64,000 nucleotides of DNA from Roridomyces roridus. Taxonomy: Eukaryota; Basidiomycota; Agaricomycetes; Agaricales; Mycenaceae. The translations under genes and the position numbers were made by a program. Shown piece after piece: positions 10,547 to 23,016 of the stretch (within the stretch, counting starts at the first letter, position 1; each line of letters starts with the position of its first letter). The stretch spans positions 1,860,001-1,924,000 of the forward strand of contig JARKIF010000008.1 in NCBI GenBank assembly GCA_029378245.1, read 5' to 3'. The notes under the pieces are model-generated. The model did not search any database and was not told the origin of the DNA. It was given only the letters and a program-made list of their open reading frames with translations.

Positions 10547-13500
10547 ATGCCTCGCAACTTCAGCGAGCATACCGATCTCACAAAAATCATAAAAAGCATC
10601 CTCGACTCGTACCCTCTCGGCAATGGAATCCTGCGGGAGCTCCTCCAGAACTCGGACGACGCGTCAGCGACCACGCAGACGTTTATTTTGGACCTTCGTA
10701 CCCATCCCTCGACGTCGGTCGTAGACCCGGAACTTTCTGGGAGCCAAGGACCAGCACTCCTCGCAGTAAACGATACACTCTTCTCTGACGAGGACTGGAA
10801 GGGTATTAGTACCCTTCATGGGTCGAGCAAAACGACGGATGAAACGTCAGTCCCATTACTTGTGCCACTCGTCTTTGTCTCATGGCAGTTATGCAGGAAA
10901 ATTGGCAAGTTTGGTATTGGCGCCCGCGCTTGCTACCATGTACATCCCTCTCTTTCTTTCTTTTTCGACGAAGGCTCATTTTTCCTAGCTTACCGACAAC
11001 CCGCACTTCCTCTCCGGTGACAAGCTGGTCATCTTCGACCCTCACGAGAGATTCTCAGGCGATCGACTTGGAGGTGTCATGATCGACATCCCAGAAGAAG
11101 GGCGTTTGTATCCAGACCAATTCGCTGCCTTTGGTGCATCATTCAGTCCCGATGCAGTTGGCATTTTCTCCGGTACCATCGTGCGGTTGCCACTACGCAC
11201 TACTGCGCAGGCTCCCAAGAGCACCATCAAGCCGACCGTCGTCGAGGCGGACATGATCGACACGCTTTTCCACGAATTCGTCGAGAAAGAGCTGAGCGTT
11301 GTGATGCTATTTTTGAAGCATATCCGCTACATCTGTCTCAAGGTCATCGAGCCTAATGGTCGCGAACGTTTCGTCGGGAGCGCTGAAATCCCTGACCTTT
11401 CCATCGCCGACAGGCGTGTATTTTCTCGTAATAAAGGCGCACGCGAGGAATCTTTTAGATGCAACATCGATTTCACCAGCGTCGGTTGCAAGGTGTCGCA
11501 AGCTTGGCGCATCTTTCACTCCGTTCGGAGCACCGATGAGACGGCGCGCATCATGACCAACGAGCTGGGCTATCCCATCGGCTCCAAACTAGCGGACGAT
11601 AAATTGTTCTCGCATGTGGCTCTTGCCTTTCCTATCGGCGGCCCTACATCGACGGAGTTCAAAGGCAGATTGTTCACTTTACTCCCTCTCCCGATCCACA
11701 CCGGCTTCCCTGTGCACATGCATGGGATTCTGGCCCTGACACAAGACAGGCAGAGTCTCCGAAACATCGAGGAGCTGGGAACTGGAATTGAATGTCGAGA
11801 AAGGTTCGTTCTCAACCCGACGCGAATGTCCCATAATTCAACGGCTCATTTAGGCTTCTTGTAACGTGGAATCGCTCCATATTCGACAAATTTCTCCCCG
11901 CAGCCTGGTGCAGGCTGCTCCGTGTTCTCGTCCAGAAGAACGAGGTCGGCGATATCTGGGCAGCGTGGCCTAGCTCTCACCATGCCGCTACGAACGGCGC
12001 CGCCTATTGGATTCAGATTTTGCCCAACCTGTTGAAAGAAGCGATCGAGTCGAACCTCGCAATCTTCCCTGCTATCAACCCCCTCACTGGCCCTCGCCGC
12101 CATGTTCAATTGTCGAGCGCCATCATCGCGGCGCAAGACGAAGATCCCACCCTGTTGTCGGCTCTTGCCACGGTTGGATTAACAATCGTGCAACTGCCCG
12201 GCTATATACAGAAATCATTGCCTGTCGAATCAAGGCACCTGGTATTACAACACAACAGTCCTCGACTCCGTGAGGCCTTGCTCGTGCGTTTCTACATTCC
12301 CAATAATTTTCGATATTGATAACTTCCTCAGGGCCGGATTCCCGAGCTGCAGACTGCGGACGATGCCTGCAAGTTGCGTATTTTGAAATACCTTGCCGTA
12401 TCGCCGGGCAAAATCACCAACGCCACGGGATTACCTCTCGTTCCCCTTGTCAATGGATCGTGGCTCTCGCTGTCATCACCAAACTCCTCCGAAACCGGGG
12501 CACACGTTCTTGTGTCTCGTGAAGAAGAAGCAGTGTTCAAGGGTTGTGATGAATGCCTTATTTCGCTTTCAAAGATGCCCGCGGACGTCGTGCAGGTATT
12601 CTGTTCGCCGGAAACCGCACAGACGGTCAATGTTGTTCGGCTTGACAAGACCATCGTTTGGAGGTATCTGAATGATATTTTCGGGCGCTTGAATCCGGCG
12701 GAAGACGAGATTACGGGAAAGGATGCTGGGGCCAAGGTCGAGTGGCTCATTCGGTTCTGGAAGTGGGTTCATACTCGGGCGGATAAAGATGGTTTATTGG
12801 GCCTCGTCAAACAATTTCATCTTCTTCCAACTGCTCAAGGGACGCTTCGGAAGATGGAGAGCCGAGTCGTTCTCCCCATTCCAGAAGGGCTGAATGGCAG
12901 CCGTACCATGACGGCATGGGCGACACTCGGGGTTCGGTTCTTGCACCCCGATCTCGCACCCTATTCCTCGGCTTTCTGCGATTTCGCGGCAACCCACACA
13001 GATGTCTCGTTTCTCATTCGCTCCATCTCCCCTGACCGCGTCTCCGGGCTCCAGAAAGCGTCGGCTTTGTTGATACAAAGCCACCTCATTCAATCCCTGC
13101 GTTCTGCAACAGGGAAAGCAGTTCGTGTGGACGACGAGAATCGTCAAACATTTTTGTCCTTGCCCATCTTTCCGACCCGCGTCCCCAGGTCCAAATCCAA
13201 CGGAACGAAGCGTTCGGAACGCGTCATCGGGCCGGCATCCGGCTCTTTGATCTACACGAGCGTCGACGACGCCTGCCCCGTTCCCATCGTACCAGGCACC
13301 ACCTTTTTCGATGCTAGCCAAACCAGTCCGAGTCGTATTCTTGCTACTATATTTGACGCGGCAGGCGTGAAGAAGTCCCTGGACGAGCTCGGCGTTCTCG
13401 AAATGTCGATCACACATCTGGCCGCTCAATCCCTCCCTTGCCTTGATATGCTGCTCGATCGAATAATCCCACGGCTCGCAGATTTGTCGCCAAATGCCAA

Positions 13501-16500
13501 AAACAATCTCCAGGACGTGCCTTTTGTATCCGTCGTCGGAAGCTCGAAACGGATGCCACCCATGCAAGTCGTCGATCCTCGTTCTGAACTTGCACCGCTC
13601 TATCATGGAGAGCCTGGAAAGCTCCCCAGCGGCCAATGGGCAGGCGAGAGCCGCCTAAACCAGCTTTCGTCTCACGGTTTCCTGTTGAGAAATCTCACCG
13701 CTGAGATCGCGGAGGAGCGTATCTCGTATTTGTCCGGTACTTGGGGCCCGGACGACCATCCTCGCATCTTCGAAAAAGCCAAACTCTTTTTGAGGCTGTT
13801 GGACAAAGCCTGGTCCCCGTCTTTCGATGCTCTCAGTCTTGCAAAGAATTGGCTGCCTATACGACCAAAGATGCCTCTTGCTACCCCTGCCGGATCCCGG
13901 GACTCGGTTGGAACGGCCTATTTGTTCGATCTAGTTCTTCATCCTGTCAACGGCAGAGTGGAGAACGAAACGCTGCGCATGTCCTTGGGATGGGATTGCG
14001 TTACAACACGGATACTTCAGGACCAGTTTTCATGTGCCCTCACTCATCTGAAGAACCGTGGCCTCCGGCTTCACGCGTTGATTGCAGAGTTTTCTTCTCG
14101 TCCACTATCCGGGGAGGAAATCAACTCCCTCAAGGCTACAGCGGGGAATCTTCCATGGATTCCGGTGGGGAAAGACGAGATTATTCAAACTGAGCACGCT
14201 CTGCTCGAAAGATCAAATCTTCTCAACTACGGGCGTTTCCGGTTCACTCCTCAGTCTCTCCAGGATGCTCCTAGCAAGGGAAAAGGAGCTGTCTTTTTGC
14301 AACGAATGGGTTGTACCACAAGGTTGGTTTGGCGAGTACAGTCTGAAATCAACTAACAGTTTGACATAGTCCGTCTCTGGAAACCCTGCTGACGGAGCTC
14401 AAAACAATCATACGCAAGCCAGCGGATCGTAGCGTGTCAGAAACGCTTGATATTCTGAAAGCAATGGCCCCCATGCTTGGAGGTTGCTCACCCGAAGACC
14501 TGGAGCGCATATACGTTCCAGGAACTGACGCCGTGTTGCATCCCAAAGACGAGATCTATTTCCTGGACAATACGGCCACCGACTTCCGCCCTGCAACCGG
14601 ATTCTGCGCTCATCCCGACGTGTCCCCGTCTCTCGCCCGTGCACTCGGCCTTCAATTCCTCAGTTCTCTGGAACTCGGAGACGATGACGACGACGACGAC
14701 GATTTACAAATGGGCGAAGATCTGACCAATCGCGTTCAGAATATCCTCAAAGAGCACGATGTACATTACGCTTTGAACGAGTTCCTCGCCAACGCCGTCG
14801 ATGCCAAAGCAAAAGAATTCTCGGTTGTGTTGGACGAGAGGACTTTTGAATCCTCCAAAGTTCTTGGACCCGGTCTTGCCCAGCTTCAACAGCGGCCCTC
14901 GCTGTTCCTCTACAACGACGCGAAGCTGAGTGATGATGATTTCCGCGGCCTGAGGAAAGTCGGGCACGGTGGGAAACGTTCAAATCCGGACAGCATTGGA
15001 CGATATGGACTCGGCGCGCTTTCGCTATTCCACTTCACCGACGTGTGTCTTTTTTGACCTTTGACGCGCTTTTTAATAATTCGCCCATCCTGCAGGTCGT
15101 TCAGGTCGTGTCATGTGACCGCATTCTTATCCTTGATCCGTCCGGCACACATCTACCGCCTCGCAAGGGTAGAACCAGGACATCTGTCTCTCGCCGCCTT
15201 TCGGAAGTATCTCGGTGTGTATCCTCTCGCGGTTACTTGAGCAGTTTCTTATATCTTGAGAGGAATTTTCCCGACCAGCTCTCCGCTTTCGATTCCATCC
15301 ATGGGTTTTCCAAGTCTGGTTCATTCTACTCCGGGGTTGGCAATTTGTCTCAACTTCTAATTACTACCACTGACCTTCTGGCAGACTTTGTTCCGTCTTT
15401 GTTTGAGGAATAGCGGTCAACCCAGCATCCTGTCTTCGAAATGCCTCCAAGTTTCGGATTGCGCCAAGCTCCTGAGCGGGTCATACTTCGACTTGGCGAA
15501 AGATGCGACGTTCTTCACGGGCCTCGAGAAAATCTCAGCAACTCATTCGTCCCCGATGGTGCGTTCTGTTGAGTTTTATAGAATGCTATGTACCTAACAT
15601 TCGAACAGGGCCAACAGACTTCTATTTGGTCAGTTGAAACATCAAGAACAGCTCCTCAAGATGCTGTCGAGGTCATCATGTCTTTCAAGGCAACCCACCC
15701 TGATGGCACGACCAATGAACAGCGTTGGCTCATCACGAAATCAACCACCCCTATTTCCAGCGTACCTTCCGAACACGCCAAGGTTCTGCAGGATATGGGC
15801 TTGCACCAGAGCAAAATTGGGCTGGTCGCACGAACCGCGCTCATGCTCAAAGATTCGACTGTGGGCAAAGAAGCGTCAACTGCACTCCAACCAAAGGCTC
15901 CCCGTTACCTCTTTTCAACCATGCGACTTCCGGTTCAGACCTCTTTGCCTGCCCATATTTCTGCGCAGTTTGCAATTTTGTCCGACCGACGGAATATCCG
16001 ATTTGAACCCCCAGATGCTTCTGGTCGTCGCCCCCCAGAGGCAGCGTTCAACAAGTGGATCCTTGATAATGTCATCTCGCCTCTGTACATCTCGAGCATC
16101 AATTTCGCCGCGAAGAGTTCTCGCACTGTGAGGAACCCCTTCCGGTGGTGGCCCGTCAACCACGGCACCGATGACGCTTCCATATCACGGGAAATCGTCG
16201 AGACTTTCTACGCCTTGGCCGCAAAAACCGCGATACCCATCTGCTACACCGTCACTTTGGAGCTGATTGCACCCATTGATGCCGTATTTCCTGCGAACGA
16301 CACTCCCTACGACGTCAAAGAGGTCTTGCGAGAGCTGAAAATCGGGAACTTTGTCCAACCTCCCCACGACGTTCGCCAGTTGCTCATCAAAGCAGCCGCA
16401 GTCGACTCGCGGATCCAGTTTCTCGGCCCCTCCTCTGTGAGGAAGATTCTTCTGAAGCAAAGCTTCAAGTTACCCGCGTTGTACAATAAACCTACGGGTC

Positions 16501-17237
16501 TCGGCATCTCCCTGTTCGATTCGATGCTATCATACCTGCTGGCAGGATCGGAATCGGCTGCCAACCTTCCGCTCATCGTTCTCGCAGACGGAAGTCTCAC
16601 TTTCGCGAATTTGAACGGACCGACCAGATATATCTGCAGCGGCGAGCTCCCGGATTTGTTCAATTTGAAGCATTTCCTTCATCCCAAGTTCAGCGAAAGG
16701 ACGCAGAAATTATTGGTCCAGAGTCCAGACTTGAACATCAAGTATTTCGACTCCGATGGCGCACTTGCGCTGATCCGCGATCGAGTACCTCCGCAGTCGC
16801 GATGTGTTCATTCCGCGGAACTGCAGCAGTGGATCGCCAGCTTCTGGGAGACCTACCATAGCCTCCCTGGACTTCCCTCGTTGGCATCGTTGGATTCACT
16901 TCCATTGATCCCGATTGTCGGCGGAGAGCATGTATCGCTGGAATACTGCCTGGCCCACGACGAGGTGATGACCGAAACAGTCCAACACCCGACACTTGTT
17001 TCCGCCATGCAGAAGATGGAACTGGTATTTTGTCAGGTTCCGGCGCCGTTGCGCGACGAATTGCACAAACCGTTCAACATCCAGGCGTATCTGAAGGTGA
17101 TCCGTTCCAAAACGTCGCCTTTTGCGTCGTTGTCACCGGAGGAGAGTCAAGCGGTACGGCAATGGGTTCGGGAGGGAATCCATGAGTGCAGGGATACCGA
17201 ATGTCGGAAGGTTGTGAAAGACCTCCCCCTATGGCAT
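10547..17237 (+). CDS. Sacsin-like HATPase protein, 5' part (split by a transposon)
   Basis: Giant multi-exon gene. The first module starts at the ATG: GNGILRELLQNSDDASA is the ATP-binding N-box, and after a 51-nt intron KIGKFGIGARACYH is the glycine-rich lid, as in sacsin repeats. A long alpha-rich stretch follows (12.0-14.4 kb). A second module at about 14.7-15.4 kb has ALNEFLANAVDAKA, LFLYNDAKLSDDDFRGLRK and DSIGRYGLGALSLFHFTD. At least nine short GT-AG introns join cleanly, for example those before GRIPELQ and GQQTSIW. The frame stays open to LPLWH at 17237, where the transposon begins; read through, it ends in element sequence at 17372. Sacsins are chaperone-like; a fungal role is not established. 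Intact only if the insertion is absent or removed. Confidence 0.85.
17236..17237. repeat. Target-site duplication AT, left copy
   Basis: AT immediately before the left inverted repeat; the second copy is at 23015-23016. Deleting the element plus one AT joins the sacsin-like frame without a shift. Confidence 0.7.
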
Positions 17238-17252
17238 CAGCAACTTGACACC
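17238..17252 (+). repeat. Left terminal inverted repeat
   Basis: CAGCAACTTGACACC, perfect complement of 23000-23014. With the flanking CAT/ATG the inverted match extends to 18 bp. Confidence 0.9.
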
Positions 17253-17460
17253 TCTGGCTTTTCCGTCTTTTACAACTTTTTTGGAGCCAAAAAGAGCCAA
17301 AAGTGCGAAAGACGAAAAAGCACCTTGCCACTTTTGAAAGCTAGGTCCGTCTGCGTAAAAAAGTGCTTTTGAGCAAAAGCTTGTAGAAAAGCGGCCGAAA
17401 AGTGGCGTGGATTGCGCTCAAAAGCGTTCACAAAAGCTACTCTAAAACCAGATGGGCGCT
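17253..17460. repeat. Left subterminal repeats of the transposon
   Basis: A cluster of short motifs in both orientations, mostly CCAAAAGTG, CGAAAAGTG, GCAAAAGC and their complements (GCTTTT, CACTTTT). A matching cluster lies at 22840-23000. In CACTA-like elements such subterminal repeats bind an element-encoded protein; by analogy these could be transposase or partner binding sites. Confidence 0.6.
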
Positions 17461-17620
17461 TATAATTCACACAAATGAGGCCACAACAGATGTATTGAGT
17501 ATAACTGTACGCGACACATGTAAAGAACGGTACCATCTAAGCAAACAACCAATACATAAAAGCCCGAGGTACTGTCGGTCGAAATCAATACAGGCTATCA
17601 GAGGGGAGGAGCGCACAAAC

Positions 17621-19912
17621 CTAGGCATCGACATCCGAATCCTGGTCAATCAAAACTAATGCGCTACCCTCGGAGCTGTCGGCGGCCTCGGCAGCGTCGG
17701 CGTCGACATCCATGATGTCCTCCGAGGGCTCCGCTTGGTCCCGCTGAGCCGCCGCACGTTGCGCTGCAGCAATGATCTTCTTCCATTGGATCGGTTGGAG
17801 CTGGTTGAGGACATTGTGGATGTTGGTGGTCGAGTTTACGTGGACCGCTTGACCCTCGATCTTGGCCGGGGCGTCGCTCCAGTTGGTCTTGGAGAAGTGG
17901 CCGAGGGTGCCGTCCGGGATGACCAGCTGGCCGGTCGAGTAGTAGTTGAGGGCACGTTTAAGCTACAAACGAGGAGTGAGAAAGGACATGCAGAGAAGAG
18001 AATGAGCGCACAGCCTGAATGGTGTACGTGAGAGCGCCGATGGGGTAGGAGTGGGGCAAGTCGGGATCAAAGCCATGAGGCCCGGCGATACCGTTCACGG
18101 AGGTCATGGTGCAGTGGACGGCCAAGACGCGAGAGCAGAGTTTGCTCTGAAATACACCCTGTAGATATCCGTCAGTGCGGGTCGTAACACTCATGATGGA
18201 CACACCTTGAACTTATAAGTAGGCTGCTCCTTCTCGTCCTCGTCCTCGCCCTCGTCCTCGCCCTTGGGCTTGATCTCGATGATGCTTTCGTAGTAGAAGA
18301 TGCGAGCCGCGTCGTCACCCTGGAGCTGATATTGGACTTCGGCGGCCTTGGCTTCTGGGTTATCCAGCTTCTGCGTGGTGAGCATGTTCTCGAGGGAGGC
18401 GATGGCAGTGGTAGCGAGCTTGTGACGGTAGGCATTGATTTTGTCTTGACCCTAACAAACAGTCAGTTTATCGAATTAAGTAGTAAAAGCAGCGATGACA
18501 CACGAGCTTGACGATCACTTTGACCTGGTTGGCATCGCTGGGGTCGTCCACACCCACCGTGTATTTGGGAAAGAGGTCGTTCCAGATGTCCACGAAGTCG
18601 TCGGGCAGCAAGTCCGTCCAGCCCTTGCGTGTACCAAGCTCGTTGAGCACGGCCGGTGTAAACTCGCTCTTGAAGCGAGGAAGGAGGGCGGGGGGGAGGG
18701 CGTCTCGCTTGATGTCCGACTTCTTTAGCTGGCCAGAGGACTTGAGTGCCTTGAGGGGGACGAGACCCACGGCTTGCGTCTCGACGATACCGGCGATGGA
18801 AGCCCGAAGAAGGAAAAGAAGTAAGTGACGTGGCTGACACGTGATTGATTACTCACCTTCTGCCGTGCATCCTTGGCCTTCTCCTCGGGACGAGCAGACA
18901 CGCCCTCCTCGCCATCATCAGCGTCGGAGTCAATGCCCCCAATGGCGCTGGCGTCGCTTTCAGGCACGCCCAACTCGCTGGAGGCCCGTCGGGACAAGGC
19001 CGACCCGGCCGACATGGATCGGCTGGGAGCGCGGGAGCTCGCAAAGTCGGTGGATGGGGTACGACCGCGCTGGGACCAGTCGATGTAGACGCCGCCTAGG
19101 TTAGACTTCTTTGCCTTCTTCGTGGCGGCCTTTGCCTGTGGCTCCTGGGATCTAGAATATGTCAGTATCGCAAAATGAGTCAAATGAAGTACTTGCTCTG
19201 CCTTCCGTTTCCCCTCTGCTCCTCCGCCTTGCCGGGTCTTCTCTGCGTCCACTGCTTTGCGAACAGTACCCTTACTCTTCTTGCCGCGGGGCTTGGGCTT
19301 GGCAACGACACCCTCGTCATCCGAAGGGTCCATGAGCTCGTCGTCATCCTCGTGCTCGTTTCCTGGCTGGAACTCGTCGCTACTTCCGGGACCGTCTGAA
19401 AACTGGTCCACGGGTCCGGCGCTGGCGACTGCAGAGGATTTGATCAGTATAGCACGGCGGCAAAGGAGCTCAGACTGGCCTTCTCCTTGTGCGATGACTA
19501 CCGGCCTGGGACGCAGGACTTTGTCCATCTCCACAAGCGGGGGTCGATTGGCCTGCTCGGCATGTATCTCGTCGTCACGCTCGATCCGATTCTCGATGGT
19601 GGCGGCCTTGGAGATGGCGTCTTGGCGTCTGGCCTCCGCTTGCTCCTTCTGCTGAAGTTTGACTTGCTTTTCGAATTGAACTTCTTGCGAGCTGCGACGC
19701 TCTTTGGGCTTGTCGACAAGGCCTGGACGAAACTGAGGCGCGGTCATCTTGGGAGTCCCGGTCGAGACGGGAGTGATGGGTGTCGTGGGTGTTGTGGTGC
19801 TGGTACCGGTGCGTCGATTGACGGGAGCTCTGCGAAGGCCCACCGCCGCCGACATTTTGGTGGTAGGTGTGATTTTTCTGCCGCTGCTGCTGCGAGAAGT
19901 CGAGGACGACAT
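17621..19912 (-). CDS. Transposon-borne second gene, unknown function
   Basis: ATG 19912 (MSSSTSRSSSGRKITPTTK) to TAG 17621, with at least four clean GT-AG introns. The N-terminal 380 residues are disordered: a charged coiled stretch near residues 75-130, an acidic block (EHEDDDELMDPSDDEG) and a basic Lys/Ala block before NLGGVYIDW. The folded C-terminal part includes LPPALLPRFKSEFTPAVLNE, WTDLLPDDFVDIWNDLFPKY, GQDKINAYRHKLATTAIASL, ARIFYYESIIEI, YPIGALTYTIQAV and GHFSKTNW, then an acidic tail. I do not recognise a named domain, although similar proteins occur in agaricomycetes. It lies wholly inside the element, divergent from the transposase, and looks intact, so it is probably part of the mobile unit. 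A DNA-binding accessory protein is one possibility. Confidence 0.75.
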
Positions 19913-20156
19913 GCTGGGTGGAAGAGAGGAAGTGGGTGCAAGAGAAAAAAAGAGGGTGAGCTTTCGCTTATCCGGACTTAGGAATCAGGACTTACGCGTC
20001 TTTTGCGGCCGTCACTACCAACGGTCTATCAATACCGACGCTTGCTCGGCCCACTCTGTTGTTTATGATTTGTCTTACCTCGCGAATATACACCGTTTAT
20101 CTGTCTTACCGTCCCCGACTTGTCTGTTGCGTCACTGCTGCCACCGTCAACTTACC
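19913..20156. promoter_or_regulatory. Divergent promoter region inside the transposon
   Basis: 244 bp between the start codons of the two element genes. It must drive both. No TATA box stands out. Confidence 0.5.
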
Positions 20157-22802
20157 ATGGCTGGTCAGCGCCGCCGATTCACTCCTGCCTCATTCAAATG
20201 CACGGTGTGCGGCAAATCATGCCGCTCAGCTGGGGGACTCACTCAGCATCGTAACGCCGCCCACCCAGAACCTCCTCGCCTCCCCGACGTCACTAATGGG
20301 CAGCCCGCCGATAATTCCGATGAGCCTGATCTCTCCCCTCCTCCGACGCGATCACCTAGTCCCGATATCCCCCAATCACCTCCGCCGGAACCTACCGTGC
20401 CCCCGGCCCAACGTGGAACAGTCATTGAGCGACATCCAATTCTTGACGGTCAGCCTTTCCATCCGGATCGGATGCAACTTGAATGATTCTCATTCGGACA
20501 TTTCAGGCACGCCGTGTGATCATGACGGGTATGATCTCCCTGCTGGGGCTCCTCCGCCACCCTGGGACGAGCGTGCGCCGGATGATTTTTCGCCCTTTGA
20601 ATCCCGCGCCGAATTCGAGCTCGCCGAGTTTTTATACACAAAAGAGGAGATGTCTACAAAGAGTGTGGATCGCCTTGCGCAGCTTCTGGCTGCGTTATAC
20701 CCGGACAGAGACCCTCCCTTCGCCGACTACAAAGATCTGTATGCTACAATTGACGCCATCCAGCAAGGGGATATTCCCTGGGAGTCGTTCTCCGTCCAAT
20801 ATACTGGTCCACTCCCCGAAAACGGACCTGCTCCCGTGTGGATGACGGAGACGTTTGAGGTCTGGTATCGCTCGCCTCTTGCCATCTTTGAGAAGCAGCT
20901 GGCAAATCCTGACTTCAAAGACGAGATGGATTGGGCGCCGAAGCGCATCTTCAAGGATAGCAAGCGCCAATTCACGGACTTGTTTTCGGGAAACTGGGTG
21001 TGGGATCAAGCAGTGAGTGCTATTTTTCTTCATTGAAATGTGTTGACGAATCGTTTTCAAGGATAAACAGGTGTATTCGGCAGTGACAAAACCACCGTCT
21101 CTGTTGGAACCGGTAACACAGAATTCTATCCTTTCTACGGTGGTATCGGCAATATATACAACTCAACACGTCGAGCGCATCAGGAGGGTTTGTCGGTGAT
21201 GGCTTTTCTTTCCATTCCAAAAAGTACGCACCTTTCATTCGTTCGGATACCCAACATTCACCCCGTTTGTAGCGACTCGACAATACGCAGCCAGCAAGGA
21301 GTTTCGCAAATTTCGTCGCCAGCTTTTCCATTCCTCCATCGCACGGATCTTGCAGCCACTCAAACCCCACATGACGACTCCACGGGTCACTAGATGTGCT
21401 GACGGGCACTTTCGGCGCGCCATCTATGGCCTCGGACCTTACATTGCCGATTATCCCGAGCAAGCTTTACTTACGTGCATCGTTCAAGGCAACTGTGCTC
21501 GGTATGTGCTTGGCCGAGATTGAACATTAATATACGCACAGGTCTATCTCCCAGCCATTGCGGGGCTGGTCCCAAATGAAATTGTTCAGACTGTAGCGCA
21601 CCTTACAGAATTTTGCCACCTGGTCCGCCGTTCCGTGCTTGATGAGGACACACTCCTCGTCATTGACACGACGGTGGCTCGTTTCCACGCCGCGCGTGAG
21701 ATATTTCGCCTAATCCGCCCCGAAGGATTTTCGCTTCCGCGCCAGCATTCCATTGTACACTACCGCGAGCTTATTCAGGCGTTCGGGGCCCCCAACGGAC
21801 TCTGCTCGTCGATCACCGAGTCAAAACACATCAAGGCCGTCAAACGGCCGTATCGCCGCTCAAACCGCAACAAACCGCTCAGCCAGATACTACTCACCAA
21901 CCAGCGTCTCGATAAAATCATGGCCGCCCGCGTGGATTTCACGGCTCGGGGTATGATGGACGGATCTCTGTTTGCTGGCCCGCCCATTCCTGCTCCTCCT
22001 CCTGACGCAAATGAAGAACAAGTTGACGATGGAGTTGTCGAAGGTCCCACCTGCCTCGGGGAAGTGACGTTGGCGAAGCGACACGGTGAGTGCAGTGCAT
22101 CAACGTATGCTTTTTCTGTTCTTATTATCCTATCCAGTTCGGGGAGTCTCTCGCAATGTACATGACGTCGCGCTGCACGTTGATCAACCGCGCCTGCACG
22201 AACTCATCCGGCGGTTTCTTTTCGAACAACTACACCCCGACAGGGATGCGCCTGCCACTATGGCGGAGTGTCCACCATTTGCGGAGAATGTATTCATTTA
22301 CAACTCCGCTCGCGCCGTGTTCTATGCGCCCAGCGATGTCTGTGGCATCGGGGGTATGCGTCATGAACGCATTCGGGCAGTCAAGTCCTGGTACAGCGGA
22401 CCTTCCCGATATGATTGTGTCTTCATCGAGCATGACGGAGACGCTGACGGCTTCCGTGGTCTCCACGCTGCCCGTGTGCACCTCTTATTCAGATTCAAGT
22501 ACCGCGGCGTCGACTACCCCTGTGCGCTGATCCACTGGTTCTCCGCGCACGGGAACGAACCCGATCCGGACACGGGTATGTGGATTGTCAAGCCAGATTG
22601 GGTACGTGGCCGGCCTCGGGACCCCTCTCTGGCAGTGGTATCCCTTCGCACAATTTTCCGGGCTGCGCATCTCATTGGGATGGCTGGGAAGGAGTTTGTT
22701 CCAGCCGATGAGTTGTTCAATTCTTCTCACTCACTCGACGCGTTCAAGGTGTTTTACATTAACAAGTATGCGGATCATCACGCACACGAAATTGCATTTT
22801 GA
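20157..22802 (+). CDS. Plavaka-type transposase, internally deleted
   Basis: ATG 20157 starts MAGQRRRFTPASF and a C2H2 finger (C-x2-C-x12-H-x4-H; CTVC, H-RNAA-H). A 58-nt intron joins HPILDG to TPCDHDGYDLPAGAPPPPW. Then come SRAEFELAEFLYTKEEMS, SFSVQYTGPLPENG, NPDFKDEMDWAP, GSDKTTVSVGTG, a 48-nt intron giving SIPKTTRQYAASKEFRKF, and RCADGHFRRAIYGLGPYIAD, DYPEQALLTCIVQG. The next block (VYLPAIAGLVPNEIVQ) follows directly although family members, as I remember them, have a few hundred residues in between. The C-terminus is regular (NSARAVFYAPSDVCGIGGMR, PDPDTGMWIV, HSLDAFKVFYINKY). A second lesion is at about 21055, where the frame does not join. Probably not autonomous. Confidence 0.85.
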
Positions 22803-22839
22803 ATGTTGTAGTATAAGTAGTAGGGCGGTACTTTCTGGG

Positions 22840-22999
22840 ACTCACTTTTTTGACCACTTTTAATTACAACTGCTTCCACACCGAAAAGACGAAAAGAGGC
22901 AAAAGTGAATCTCGACCAAGGAAAGTCCGATGCAAAGTGCCGAAAAAAGATGAAAGCGGAAAAAGCGCCAGAAAAGCTCTCGAGGTGCTCAGAAAAGAG
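22840..22999. repeat. Right subterminal repeats of the transposon
   Basis: Clustered CGAAAAG, GCAAAAGTG, GGAAAAAGCG and AGAAAAG motifs, mirroring the left end. Confidence 0.6.
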
Positions 23000-23014
23000 G
23001 GTGTCAAGTTGCTG
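23000..23014 (-). repeat. Right terminal inverted repeat
   Basis: GGTGTCAAGTTGCTG, the perfect complement of 17238-17252. It is followed by the second AT copy at 23015-23016. Confidence 0.9.
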
Positions 23015-23016
23015 AT

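Larger units (their letters stand above)
17238..23014. mobile_element. Plavaka-type DNA transposon, 5777 bp, inserted in the sacsin-like gene
   Basis: Bounded by perfect 15-bp terminal inverted repeats (CAGCAACTTGACACC at 17238-17252, its complement at 23000-23014) and a 2-bp AT duplication. Inside are two divergent genes: a transposase-like gene with a C2H2 finger (plus, 20157-22802) and a second gene (minus, 19912-17621). Both ends carry subterminal clusters of AAAAG-type short motifs. The transposase resembles the Plavaka group of agaricomycete elements as I remember them. The minus gene appears intact while the transposase has lost an internal block, so the copy may depend on helpers. Confidence 0.9.
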
